Shown here one piece after another: positions 27,566 through 36,720 of a stretch of 64,000 bases of DNA; the first letter of the stretch is position 1; every line of letters begins with the position of its first letter. The translations under genes were made by a program, and so were the position numbers. A model generated the notes under the pieces. It searched no databases. It was not told where the DNA came from and saw only the letters and a program-made list of their open reading frames with translations. This stretch comes from Comamonadaceae bacterium (GTDB lineage Bacteria > Pseudomonadota > Gammaproteobacteria > Burkholderiales > Burkholderiaceae_C): assembly GCA_947445115.1 (NCBI GenBank), contig CANFCG010000008.1:1-64000 (forward strand). Reading direction: 5' to 3'.

Positions 27566-28423
27566 ATGAAACAACGCTTTGATCTTTCTCGCCTCAGCAT
27601 CTATGTCTTGCTGCTTTTAGCGCTCGCTTTTTTTGCGCTGCCTGCTTGGTTTGCACTCGTCAACTCGTTCAAGCCGCTGCAAGAAATTTACAACGGCAAT
27701 GTCTTTGGGTTGCCCGAGGTCTGGACGCTAGAGGCATGGGGCAAGGCATGGAGCAAATCTTGCACGGGTACGTCAGAGTGTTCGGGCTTATCTAGCTACT
27801 TCATTAACTCTGTGCTGGTGGTGGTTCCTGCCACGGTGACTGGCACACTGTGGGGCTGTTTGAATGGCTATGTGCTGGCCAAATGGCGCTTCAAAGGTGC
27901 GCAGGCGGTGCTCTTCGTTTTGATGTTTGGTAGCTTCTTGCCGATTGGTTTGTTTTTGTTTCCGCTGACCTTGATTTTTGATCGCATGGGATTGTCGAGT
28001 TCGCTCATGGGGCTGACCATCATCTACATCATCTACAGCTTGCCCACGGCGCTGTTCTTTAAAAACTATTTCATGGGTTTTCCTGGCGAACTCATTAAGG
28101 CCGCGCGTATTGATGGCGCTGGACTGCTGCGCATTTTTTGGTCGGTGGTGCTACCCACGGCGCGTCCTATTTTGATGGTCGTGGGCCTGATGAGCTTCAC
28201 CAATATTTGGAACGATTTTTTGTTTGCGCTGGTGCTCGCGCCTTACGATCACCAAACCGTAACCGTGGGACTCAACAACCTCATCAACGTCACCGAAGAC
28301 CGCATTGAATACAACGTCCATATGGCGGCGGCTTTGATTGCTGCGCTGCCCACGACGATTGTTTATATTTTTGCGGGCAAGCAATTTGTGCGTGGACTCA
28401 CCTCAGGCGCAGTCAAAGGTTGA
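27566..28423 (+). CDS. Sugar ABC transporter permease 2 (MalG-like)
   Basis: 285 aa, six membrane segments; EAA loop KAARIDGAGLLRIFWSVVLP. Start chosen at ATG 27566 behind AAGGA, since an earlier in-frame start lies inside the preceding permease gene. Partner of the MalF-like permease. Confidence 0.93.
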   Translation: MKQRFDLSRLSIYVLLLLALAFFALPAWFALVNSFKPLQEIYNGNVFGLPEVWTLEAWGKAWSKSCTGTSECSGLSSYFINSVLVVVPATVTGTLWGCLNGYVLAKWRFKGAQAVLFVLMFGSFLPIGLFLFPLTLIFDRMGLSSSLMGLTIIYIIYSLPTALFFKNYFMGFPGELIKAARIDGAGLLRIFWSVVLPTARPILMVVGLMSFTNIWNDFLFALVLAPYDHQTVTVGLNNLINVTEDRIEYNVHMAAALIAALPTTIVYIFAGKQFVRGLTSGAVKG

Positions 28424-28455
28424 TTTTTTAATTTGAGTTTTCTAAGGGTTTCCTC

Positions 28456-29529
28456 ATGGCCAGTCTCACCATCGACAACATCCACAAGCGCTGGGGCAGC
28501 ACCCATGTTTTAAAAGGCATCGACCTACACATCAATGATGGTGAGTTCCTCATTTTGGTGGGCCCCTCGGGCTGCGGAAAATCAACGCTGCTTTCCATGG
28601 TTGCGGGCTTAGACGACATTACGGACGGTCGCATCTTGATTGGCGACCAAGTAGTTAACGACATCTCGCCCAAAGACCGCAACATTGCGATGGTGTTTCA
28701 AAGCTATGCGCTCTATCCCAGCATGACGGTGCGCGAAAACATTGAGTTTGGTCTCAAGATGAAAAAGGTGAGCGCTGCAGATCGCGCTGTCATCACCGAG
28801 CGTGTGGCAAAAACGTTGCAAATGGAAGCGCTCTTAGATCGCCGCCCTTCGCAACTCTCTGGTGGGCAACGTCAGCGCGTGGCTATGGGACGCGCCTTGG
28901 CACGCAGCCCAGCCATCTTTTTGTTTGATGAGCCGCTGTCCAATTTGGATGCCAAGCTGCGCGTGGAGATGCGTGCCGAAATCAAAGCGCTCCATCAGCG
29001 CCTTAATACCACCATCGTCTACGTGACCCACGACCAAGTTGAGGCCATGACACTCGGCGACAAAATTGCCGTGATGAAAGATGGTTTGGTGCAGCAATTT
29101 GGTACGCCTGCGCAAATTTATTCCGAACCAGCCAATATGTATGTGGCGGGTTTTATTGGTTCACCAACCATGAACTTTTTAAATGTGGATGCTGTGCAGG
29201 CCAATACAGACATGGCTTTGCGGCTAGCGGGGCTTGAAGGCGCAATTGATAGCGGCCGTGCGACTATCACGCAAAAGCAAGTCGTGCTCGGCATAAGACC
29301 TGAACAATTTCAACTGGCAACAGCGGATAGCGCGAACTCAGTCACTGCACATGTTCAATTTCTAGAACCCACTGGCGCGGACACGTTTGCCACCGTTTCT
29401 ATTGGCACGCAAAAAGCAGTGGTCCGCTTTGCACCCACTCACGCACCGCGCGTGGGCGACACAATTGCGCTGACATGGGATGCCAGCGCTGTGTGCCTGT
29501 TTGATCCGCAAAGCCAAGTTCGGATTTAA
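28456..29529 (+). CDS. Sugar ABC transporter ATPase (UgpC/MalK-like)
   Basis: 357 aa. Walker A GPSGCGKST, Q-loop VFQSYALYPSMTV, signature LSGGQRQRVAMGRA, Walker B IFLFDEPLSNLDAKLR and switch His in VTHDQ. The C-terminal about 110 residues form the TOBE/regulatory domain typical of MalK/UgpC. Completes the four-gene CUT1 transporter downstream of uidA. Confidence 0.95.
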   Translation: MASLTIDNIHKRWGSTHVLKGIDLHINDGEFLILVGPSGCGKSTLLSMVAGLDDITDGRILIGDQVVNDISPKDRNIAMVFQSYALYPSMTVRENIEFGLKMKKVSAADRAVITERVAKTLQMEALLDRRPSQLSGGQRQRVAMGRALARSPAIFLFDEPLSNLDAKLRVEMRAEIKALHQRLNTTIVYVTHDQVEAMTLGDKIAVMKDGLVQQFGTPAQIYSEPANMYVAGFIGSPTMNFLNVDAVQANTDMALRLAGLEGAIDSGRATITQKQVVLGIRPEQFQLATADSANSVTAHVQFLEPTGADTFATVSIGTQKAVVRFAPTHAPRVGDTIALTWDASAVCLFDPQSQVRI

Positions 29530-29551
29530 AGCACTTGGGCTGGGTCGGCTT

Positions 29552-30529
29552 TTAGTCGAGGCTGATGCTTTTACGCTTCACCAGTTCGCCATAAATTTTG
29601 CTTTTGGCTTCGGCTTGTTTGCGGATTTCTTCGGGTGACCAGGTAATCGTTTCAAACGCAAAGGTGTTGAAGCGTGCCTTCACCTCGGGGTCGGCGAGCA
29701 CCTTTTGTACGTCGGCGTTAATTTTGGCTTGCACGTCTTTGACAATGCCTTTGGGCGCAACCAGCACCACAAACGAATTGACTTCGAATCCTGCTGGGCC
29801 ACCCGCTTCGCCGATGGTCGGCACATCAGGCATTTGCGGCACACGTTTGGCGGCAGCAATCGCGAGGTAGCGCAGCTTGCCCGCTTTGTAAATACCTGAG
29901 CTCGATGGCAAACTACCAAAGCTCCATTGCACATCGCCCGCGCCCACTGAGGTAAAGAGTTGCGAGACTTCGCGGTACGCCACGTGGGTCATCTCAGTGC
30001 CTGTCAGTAGCTCTAGCTGTTCGCCGCCCAAGTGGCCTGGACTGCCGATGCCCCAAGAGCCATAGCTCACCTTGTTTGGCGCAGCTTTGGCGGCGCTAAT
30101 GAGGTCTTTCATATTGCGCCATTTGGAGTCAGTTGCGACGGCGACGAAGAAGGGCGTTCTAAACAAAGTCGCCACAGGATCGTAGGTATTGAGGGTGACA
30201 AAATTTTTCGATTTGTACAGATGCGGCAACGCACCCAAATGTTCGCTGTCTAGTTGCAGCAGTGTGTAACCATCGGCAGGTGCAGCTTTGGTAGCTTCAA
30301 TCGCGATGAAACCGCCGCCGCCTGGTTTGTTGGTGACGAGCACGGGCTGATTCCATATTTTGGAGAGCTTCTCGGTGACTTGGCGCAGAACAGCGTCTGG
30401 GCCGCTGCCTGCCGCAAACGCAGTAACGATAGTGACAGGTTTATTGGGATAACTGCTCTGCGCCAAGGCAGATGGAGCAAAGGCTGGCGCGGCAAGGGCT
30501 AGAGCGATGGTGGTGATTAAAGTTTTCAT
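29552..30529 (-). CDS. Bug/TctC-family periplasmic substrate-binding protein
   Basis: 325 aa. Signal peptide ending near PSALAQ; motifs YPNKPVTIVTAFAAGSGPDA and NKPGGGGFIAIEATKAAPADGYT of the Bug family. No TctA/TctB membrane genes are nearby, so this is an orphan receptor. Its start overlaps the stop of the hydroxylase gene by 4 bases, suggesting a role in sensing or uptake of that enzyme's aromatic substrate. Confidence 0.92.
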   Translation of the reverse strand: MKTLITTIALALAAPAFAPSALAQSSYPNKPVTIVTAFAAGSGPDAVLRQVTEKLSKIWNQPVLVTNKPGGGGFIAIEATKAAPADGYTLLQLDSEHLGALPHLYKSKNFVTLNTYDPVATLFRTPFFVAVATDSKWRNMKDLISAAKAAPNKVSYGSWGIGSPGHLGGEQLELLTGTEMTHVAYREVSQLFTSVGAGDVQWSFGSLPSSSGIYKAGKLRYLAIAAAKRVPQMPDVPTIGEAGGPAGFEVNSFVVLVAPKGIVKDVQAKINADVQKVLADPEVKARFNTFAFETITWSPEEIRKQAEAKSKIYGELVKRKSISLD

Positions 30530-32442
30530 GTTGATTTCATAAAGTTGTTAAAAAATGTCGAGAGTTCATCAAAGCCTGCCAATGGCAAGATATGAGCCAC
30601 ATACTGATCGGGACGGACGACAACCATGCAGCCCTTATCTCGGTTGATGCCGCGCATGTCGAAAATATCGCCAGCGCCTTTATGGTCCACACAAAAAACT
30701 TTTTCGTGATCTTGCAGACCTAGCTTGCCAGTTTTTGGTATCAAAAGCGAAGGCATGTGTTCATAAGCGAGCTGTTCAAAGGTTTGCTGGAACACTGCGC
30801 GGAAGTCGATCACCACGTCAATGTCTTCACCTGTGCGCGTGTATTTAACGATAGGAGAATTTGGATGGGTTTCCAGCCAGTCCGCCAGTTTATGAATAGC
30901 AGAGCCTGCGCTTGAGCTATCCGCTTTGCCCGCAAACGCGTAGATGCGCCAGCGTGCATCGGCCTCGGCCACATGGCCAAGTTGCATTTGCATGGCATCC
31001 GACACACGCACGACGGGTGCAGAGTGGAAGCGGCGACCAATTTCTTCGCCTATCGCTAGTGCTTGGTGCGCGCTGGCAGCAAACAAATGTGAGGGGTCGT
31101 ATTTCACAGCTGTGCCGCCTGTGAACTCTAGGTTTTCTTTGAACTGGCGAATGATGCGTGGCTCTTCCGTCCCATCACGCTCGGCCTGCGTAGTGGATGC
31201 TGACATCACACGCGACCATTTGTGATCCGTCTCAACCAGTCGTTTAGCTTCTAGAAAACGCTCTGCCTTGTAACTGCGCAGCAAGCTGGCATCCGCGCGT
31301 CCTTGGAGGACATGCGCCAGTTTCCAGCCAAGGTTGAACGTGTCTTGCATGGATACGTTCATGCCTTGACCTGCTTTGGGAGAGTGGGTATGACAGGCAT
31401 CGCCTGCAGTGAACACACGCGGGTTTTGGTCAACGCCTTCGGGCACGTCATCAAATCGGTCGGTGATGCTGTGGCCGATGTCGTAAATCGACCACCAGAC
31501 CACTTCTTTCACGTCGATTGAATAGGGCTTGATGATGCGGTTTGCCGCTGCAATCATGTCCTCTTGCGTGAGCTTACGCTGCGCCGCTTTTTCATCAGGG
31601 CGGAGCTTGTCTAGCTCCACATACATGCGGAATACGTACCCTCCCTCTCGCGGCAAGATCAACACATTGCCTTCGCTCGCAGAAGAGATCAAACACTTCT
31701 GGCGCACATCAGGGAAATCGGTGTTGGCCAAAATGTCCATCACGCCCCAAGCTTGATGGGCTGCATCGCCATGCAACACGCCGCCAATCGATTTACGTAC
31801 GGCTGAATGAGCACCGTCGCATCCGACGACGTAGTTGGCACGAATCGTTCGGGTTGCCCACCAGTTAATGCCGCTAGCGTCTTTCAACGTCACAGTCACG
31901 GGATGGTCGTCGGTCGTTGGATCAATGGTTAGTCCAACAACCTCCCAGCTGTAATCAGGCTCAAGTCGCGCGGGAGAGTTTTTCATGACCTCTAAGAACA
32001 GTTCATGCAGCCGCGCTTGGTTAATCAGAATATGCGGCATTTCCGAGCTGTCGTCGGCCACGTCTTGCACACGGCCAACGCGCTTGATGTGTTCGGGGTT
32101 CTTGGGGTCTGGCATCCAAAATGCGGTTTGATTGACCCAGTAGGTTTCGCGCTTGACCTTGTCGGCAAATCCAAATGCTTGGAACATTTCCATGGTGCGC
32201 GTGTTGATCCCATCAGCCTTGCCTTTGATGATATTGCTGGGCATCCGCTCGACAATCATCGTCTCGATCTCTGGGAACTGTGACAACTGAGCTGCAAGGC
32301 ACAAACCAGCGGGTCCGGTTCCAGAAATGAGCACATCAACTTTTTCGGGTAGCGGCTCATTGATACCGCGATTACGCCGGTTTGGCGCTGCTTGCTTGAT
32401 GTCAGGGCTACCACCGCGAAAGCCATTTTTATAAAACTGCAT
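30526..32442 (-). CDS. FAD-dependent aromatic hydroxylase, MobA-like (3-hydroxybenzoate 4-monooxygenase/phenol 2-monooxygenase family)
   Basis: 638 aa from MQFYKNGFRGGSPDIK. N-terminal FAD-binding (DVLISGTGPAGLCLAAQL), active-site DG motif VVGCDGAHSAVRK, ribityl-binding VFTAGDACHTHSPKAGQGMN, and a C-terminal thioredoxin-like domain (VVVRPDQYVAHILPL). The start, length and C-terminal pattern are close to Comamonas testosteroni MobA as I remember it. Likely ring-hydroxylates a hydroxybenzoate. Followed by a Bug receptor, divergent from a LysR gene. No ring-cleavage genes are in the window. Confidence 0.85.
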   Translation of the reverse strand: MQFYKNGFRGGSPDIKQAAPNRRNRGINEPLPEKVDVLISGTGPAGLCLAAQLSQFPEIETMIVERMPSNIIKGKADGINTRTMEMFQAFGFADKVKRETYWVNQTAFWMPDPKNPEHIKRVGRVQDVADDSSEMPHILINQARLHELFLEVMKNSPARLEPDYSWEVVGLTIDPTTDDHPVTVTLKDASGINWWATRTIRANYVVGCDGAHSAVRKSIGGVLHGDAAHQAWGVMDILANTDFPDVRQKCLISSASEGNVLILPREGGYVFRMYVELDKLRPDEKAAQRKLTQEDMIAAANRIIKPYSIDVKEVVWWSIYDIGHSITDRFDDVPEGVDQNPRVFTAGDACHTHSPKAGQGMNVSMQDTFNLGWKLAHVLQGRADASLLRSYKAERFLEAKRLVETDHKWSRVMSASTTQAERDGTEEPRIIRQFKENLEFTGGTAVKYDPSHLFAASAHQALAIGEEIGRRFHSAPVVRVSDAMQMQLGHVAEADARWRIYAFAGKADSSSAGSAIHKLADWLETHPNSPIVKYTRTGEDIDVVIDFRAVFQQTFEQLAYEHMPSLLIPKTGKLGLQDHEKVFCVDHKGAGDIFDMRGINRDKGCMVVVRPDQYVAHILPLAGFDELSTFFNNFMKST

Positions 32443-32513
32443 GAGGTTCTCCTTTAATTTAATTGCTACCAACTATCGCCGCACAGCACTATTGCGTCAA
32501 CGTTAGAAATTCC

Positions 32514-32529
32514 ATAATGACTATATTAT
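32514..32529. promoter_or_regulatory. Candidate LysR operator between hydroxylase and lysR genes
   Basis: ATAAT-N6-ATTAT dyad in the 114-base, AT-rich divergent region between the MobA-like gene and the LysR gene. Position fits an autoregulatory LysR site, but the core is AT-only, so chance is possible. Confidence 0.3.
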
Positions 32530-32556
32530 TTTTATATACTTGTTTATACTGCCCAG

Positions 32557-33459
32557 ATGGCAAAACTCAATCTTGATTGGTTAGAGGTCTTCGTTCAAAT
32601 CTATAAAACGCAAAGCGTGAGTCGCGCTGCGTCCCAATTAGGTATGGAGCAAGCCAGCGCAAGCATCGCGCTGAATAAGCTGCGCCAGCATTTTGATGAT
32701 CGCTTATTTATCCGCACAGCGGATGGCATGGTGCCAACGCCTAGAGCGCAAAGCATTTATCCCGAGTTACATGAGGCGTTAGCCCGAATTGAAACGGCAC
32801 GCGGTAAGCCCGCAGCGTTTTCGCCAAGCGATGCGGTGCGCGAATTTCGCATCTGCATGACGGACATCAGCGAAATCATCATCTTGCCGACATTGATTAA
32901 CTATTTGCAAAAAACCGCACCAGGGCTTGTGATTGAAGCTGAAAAAATCTCTAGCGATAGCAGACAAAGACTGACATCTGGTGATGTTGATTTAGCAGTC
33001 GGGTTTTTACCAAATTTAGAAGCTGGTTTTTACCAGCAGTCTTTATTCGAGCAAGATTTTGTTTGCTTGGCAGCGAAAGATCACCCTCGTGTTCAGGGGG
33101 AATTGACTCGAAGTTTGTTCTCTAGCGAAGACCACATTTTGGTGACGACCTCAGGCACAGGCCATGCCATTGTGGACAAAGTGCTGTTCAAACAAAAAAT
33201 AGAGCGCCGGGTGGTGCTCCGTGTACCCAGTTATTTAGGCGTGGCACGGATCGTGGCGCAGACTAATTTTTTGGTTATTGTGCCTAGGCAGCTCGGCATG
33301 GCCTTGGCGGCGCAGGAGCAAGTTCAGGTGTTAGCGCCGCCAATTTCTCTTCCGCACTACAAAGTCAAACAACATTGGCACGAACGCTTTCATGCAGACG
33401 CGGGCGGTATCTGGCTGCGCCAAACGATGGCAAAGCTTTTTTTGGATGCGTCGCTCTAG
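32557..33459 (+). CDS. LysR-family regulator (NahR/DntR-like)
   Basis: 300 aa. N-terminal winged helix with LEVFVQIYKTQSVSRAASQ and QASASIALNKLRQHFDDRLF, then an effector domain. The N-terminus resembles NahR/LinR-type activators of aromatic degradation. Divergent from the MobA-like gene, its probable target; it also precedes the acyl-CoA dehydrogenase gene on the same strand. Confidence 0.92.
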   Translation: MAKLNLDWLEVFVQIYKTQSVSRAASQLGMEQASASIALNKLRQHFDDRLFIRTADGMVPTPRAQSIYPELHEALARIETARGKPAAFSPSDAVREFRICMTDISEIIILPTLINYLQKTAPGLVIEAEKISSDSRQRLTSGDVDLAVGFLPNLEAGFYQQSLFEQDFVCLAAKDHPRVQGELTRSLFSSEDHILVTTSGTGHAIVDKVLFKQKIERRVVLRVPSYLGVARIVAQTNFLVIVPRQLGMALAAQEQVQVLAPPISLPHYKVKQHWHERFHADAGGIWLRQTMAKLFLDASL

Positions 33460-33544
33460 AGACCGCACTAGGGTTCGTACGGGGTTTGATTTGGCCATAA
33501 TGAAACGATCATCAAATGGAATCATATAAAAAGGATAAACGACT

Positions 33545-34774
33545 ATGAACTGGGATTACTCACCAAAAACGCAAGATTTACTCGCGCGGATGCAGGCTTT
33601 TTACGATGAGCACATCTACCCAAACGAAGGTCGTTACACCCAAGAGATGGCGGCGTTCCGTGCCGCTGGTAATGCGTGGCAAACGCCTGCACTGATTGAG
33701 GAGCTCAAGCCCAAGGCCCGTGCGGCCGGGCTTTGGAATATGTTTTTACCTCACGCCTACAAAGGCAATGGCGGCATCAGCAATTTAGATTACGCGCCGC
33801 TGTGCGAACTGATGGGGCGTGTGGTGTGGTCGGGCGAGATTTTTAACTGCTCCGCGCCCGATACAGGTAATATGGAAACCATCTCTAAGTACGGCACGGA
33901 TGAGCAAAAAAAGCAGTGGCTAGAGCCGCTGCTCGCGGGTGAGATTCGCTCAGCGTTTTTGATGACCGAGCCAGCTGTTGCGTCGTCGGATGCTACCAAT
34001 ATCCAAACTAGCATCCGCCGCGAAGGTGACGAGTACGTCATCAACGGTCGAAAATGGTTTAGCTCGGGCGCAGGTAATCCGCATTGCAAAATCTTTATCG
34101 TGATGGGCAAGACCGACGTGGACGCGCCGCGTCACTCACAGCAGTCGATGGTGCTAGTGCCACGTGATACCAAGGGTGTGACGGTACTGCGCCACCTCAG
34201 TGTGTTTGGCTACGACGACGCGCCGCATGGCCACATGGAAATTTTGTTAGAAGACGTGCGCGTGCCCGTTGCCAACATCTTGCTGGGCGAAGGCCGTGGA
34301 TTTGAGATTGCGCAAGGCCGCCTCGGGCCTGGACGCATCCACCACTGCATGCGCTCTATTGGCGCGGCCGAGCGTGCGCTAGAAATGATGTGCGACCGTT
34401 TGCTGTCGCGTACTGCGTTTGGCAAAAAATTATCCGAGCAATCGATTTGGCACGAGCGCATTGCTGAGTCGCGCTGCGGTATTGACCAAGCGCGTTTGCT
34501 CACCTTAAATGCCTCGCGCATGATGGATGTGGCAGGCAACAAAGCGGCGGCATGCGAAATCGCCATGATTAAAGTCGTGGCGCCGCAAGTCTCTAATAAA
34601 GTAGTGGACTGGGCGATTCAAGCGCACGGCGGTGCAGGCGTCAGCCAAGATTTTTGGCTGGCCGAAGCCTACGCACACCAGCGCACGATTCGTTTGGTCG
34701 ATGGCCCAGATGAAGTCCATCGCAACGCGATTGCCAAGATTGAATTGGCGAAGCGTGGCATCAAAAAAGCGTAA
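33545..34774 (+). CDS. Acyl-CoA dehydrogenase
   Basis: 409 aa flavoenzyme. Motifs: [16 protein letters not shown] (substrate/flavin loop), [20 protein letters not shown] and the C-terminal [18 protein letters not shown]. It resembles the ACAD10/11-like branch rather than short-chain enzymes. RBS AAAGGA. Followed 21 bases later by a VOC protein, so the pair probably works on one acyl-CoA or acid substrate. Confidence 0.92.
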   Translation: MNWDYSPKTQDLLARMQAFYDEHIYPNEGRYTQEMAAFRAAGNAWQTPALIEELKPKARAAGLWNMFLPHAYKGNGGISNLDYAPLCELMGRVVWSGEIFNCSAPDTGNMETISKYGTDEQKKQWLEPLLAGEIRSAFLMTEPAVASSDATNIQTSIRREGDEYVINGRKWFSSGAGNPHCKIFIVMGKTDVDAPRHSQQSMVLVPRDTKGVTVLRHLSVFGYDDAPHGHMEILLEDVRVPVANILLGEGRGFEIAQGRLGPGRIHHCMRSIGAAERALEMMCDRLLSRTAFGKKLSEQSIWHERIAESRCGIDQARLLTLNASRMMDVAGNKAAACEIAMIKVVAPQVSNKVVDWAIQAHGGAGVSQDFWLAEAYAHQRTIRLVDGPDEVHRNAIAKIELAKRGIKKA

Positions 34775-34795
34775 AGCAATTAACAAGGACTCGCA

Positions 34796-35179
34796 ATGTT
34801 CAGTCACGTCATGGTCGGGGTCAGCAACTTAGAGACCTCCAAGAAGTTTTACGATGCGCTCCTAGGTACGCTGGGCATTGCGCCTGGCGTGGCCAACAAA
34901 AATCGCTATTTTTACCGCAGCCCTACGGGCACGTTTGGTATCTCAACTCCGATTAACGGTGAACCAGCAACCTACGGCAACGGCAGCACGATTGGTTTTG
35001 CAGTTAGCTCAGCCGAGCAGGGCGATGCTTGGCATGCGGCAGGCATTGCGAACGGCGGTGTGACCTGCGAAGACCCTCCAGGTTTTCGCGCGGGTCCTCC
35101 TCCTATTTATCTTGCGTATTTGCGCGACCCTGATAGCAACAAACTTTGTGCGCTTTATAGAGCGCCGAAGGCTGCCTAA
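34796..35179 (+). CDS. VOC-superfamily protein (glyoxalase/dioxygenase fold)
   Basis: 127 aa. One vicinal-oxygen-chelate unit: FSHVMVGVSNLETSKKFYDALL at the start (first metal ligand His) and YLAYLRDPDSNKLCALYR at the end. Function within this diverse family is not inferable. It ends 4 bases before the convergent histidine kinase gene. Confidence 0.87.
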   Translation: MFSHVMVGVSNLETSKKFYDALLGTLGIAPGVANKNRYFYRSPTGTFGISTPINGEPATYGNGSTIGFAVSSAEQGDAWHAAGIANGGVTCEDPPGFRAGPPPIYLAYLRDPDSNKLCALYRAPKAA

Positions 35180-35183
35180 CCAA

Positions 35184-36719
35184 CTAAGCCGAAGGTGCGC
35201 AGTAACGATGTAATTTATGGAATAAATCGTTCGGATTAAAAGGCTTGGATACAAAGTCGTCCATGCCACAGGCCGTGAGCTTATTCATATCGCTCATAGA
35301 GGCCGAGGCTGTTAACGCGATGATGGGAACCGTATATCCCTTTCCTCTTATTGTCGCGGCGGCATCATACCCGTCCATGATTGGCATTTGTATGTCCATG
35401 AGAATGACATCAAAACGATCCGGACTAAATTTTTGAGTCGCGATTAGTCCGTTTTCTGCAACTTCAACGATGGCTTTCCAGCCCTCTAATATTTTTTTAG
35501 CAACCGCAATATTAATAGGGTGATCTTCCACTAGCAAAATACGCAGTCCTGCAAGGCCATCGGACCCAGCGGCTGTATTTTTTTGACTGGATGCACTAGG
35601 TGTTGCACCCAATGAATCTGGCTGTGCTAGTGAGAATCTGATGTCAAAGTAAAAGCATGAGCCAACGCCTAGCTCGCTGCGTAATTGAATATCCGAACCC
35701 AGTAGGTTTAAAAGGCGTTTGGTAATGACAAGACCTAATCCAGAGCCTCCGTATTTTCTAGTTGTATTCGTATTTGCTTGCGTAAACGACTCAAAAATGA
35801 CGGTTTGTTTTTCCTGCGCGATACCAATACCTGTGTCTTCGACAGAGATAGTTGCATAGACCTCGTTGTCATTGGAGCGGAGCTCTGTATACCCAACTTT
35901 GATGCTGCCTTTACGTGTGAACTTGCATGCATTTGCAATTAAGTTAAACATGATTTGATTTAACCTCACCAAGTCGCTAGTTACCCACTCATGCATGTTT
36001 TCAGGTAGGTCTAGGATTAAGCGATTGCCTTGCTCATTCGCCTTTAGATCTAACGCCCTAACGGCATCGCTTAGTAGGCTACGTAGATTTAAGGGACTTG
36101 ATTCAAGCTCTAGTTTGCCAGCTTCAATTTTGCTGAAATCTAAGATGTCATTAATTAATAGATTTAAATTGTTGGCCGATAGCTGCAAGGCATAAAAATT
36201 CTCATTGAAACTTTCTAGTGAGTTTTCTTTGTGAATGATGTAGCTCAGCCCAATAATGGCGTTCAGTGGCGTCCTGATTTCATGACTCATCATGGATAGG
36301 AACTCGGACTTTGCTTGATTGGCGTCTTCTGCCGATTTTTTCGCCGTGATTAACTGCGTTTCCATTTCCTTGGAGCGCTCAATTTGAAGATTCAAAAAGT
36401 TAATAAGATCTAGTATCGAGGCTTCATCTGGGAGGTCTAAATTTAAATCACCACGCAATCGCTGGATGGCTTCAATTAGCAATTGTTGAAGTTGCGTTTG
36501 CTGATCCAGCTCTGTTTTCAATTGACTTGTAATTTTTCGGTACTCGGAGTCATTTAAAGCAATGGCTTGCTCGTAAAGTTCCTTGTTACGTTCTGAATCC
36601 AGATAACTCGATTCAACGGCGCGTAAAAAATTTATAACCGTTGGCGATTCCAAGTCTTTAGCCGACAGATACCGAGATATCTGCCGCAGTAAAAGTTGAT
36701 GCGAAATATCTGCGCGCAT
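35184..36719 (-). CDS. Hybrid histidine kinase with receiver domain (partner of NosP-like FIST protein)
   Basis: 511 aa from ATG 36719 (a TTG at 36743 would add 8 residues). About 130 N-terminal residues are helical/coiled coil with no PAS or membrane segment, so the kinase is cytosolic. H-box SMMSHEIRTPLNA (H146), N-box NLIANACKF, G-boxes EDTGIGI and GGSGLGL, then a receiver with VILMDIQMP (D442). The gene starts 1 base after the FIST gene stop. Known NosP proteins regulate a co-encoded kinase, so this is probably the output partner. Confidence 0.92.
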   Translation of the reverse strand: MRADISHQLLLRQISRYLSAKDLESPTVINFLRAVESSYLDSERNKELYEQAIALNDSEYRKITSQLKTELDQQTQLQQLLIEAIQRLRGDLNLDLPDEASILDLINFLNLQIERSKEMETQLITAKKSAEDANQAKSEFLSMMSHEIRTPLNAIIGLSYIIHKENSLESFNENFYALQLSANNLNLLINDILDFSKIEAGKLELESSPLNLRSLLSDAVRALDLKANEQGNRLILDLPENMHEWVTSDLVRLNQIMFNLIANACKFTRKGSIKVGYTELRSNDNEVYATISVEDTGIGIAQEKQTVIFESFTQANTNTTRKYGGSGLGLVITKRLLNLLGSDIQLRSELGVGSCFYFDIRFSLAQPDSLGATPSASSQKNTAAGSDGLAGLRILLVEDHPINIAVAKKILEGWKAIVEVAENGLIATQKFSPDRFDVILMDIQMPIMDGYDAAATIRGKGYTVPIIALTASASMSDMNKLTACGMDDFVSKPFNPNDLFHKLHRYCAPSA

Positions 36720-36720
36720 T

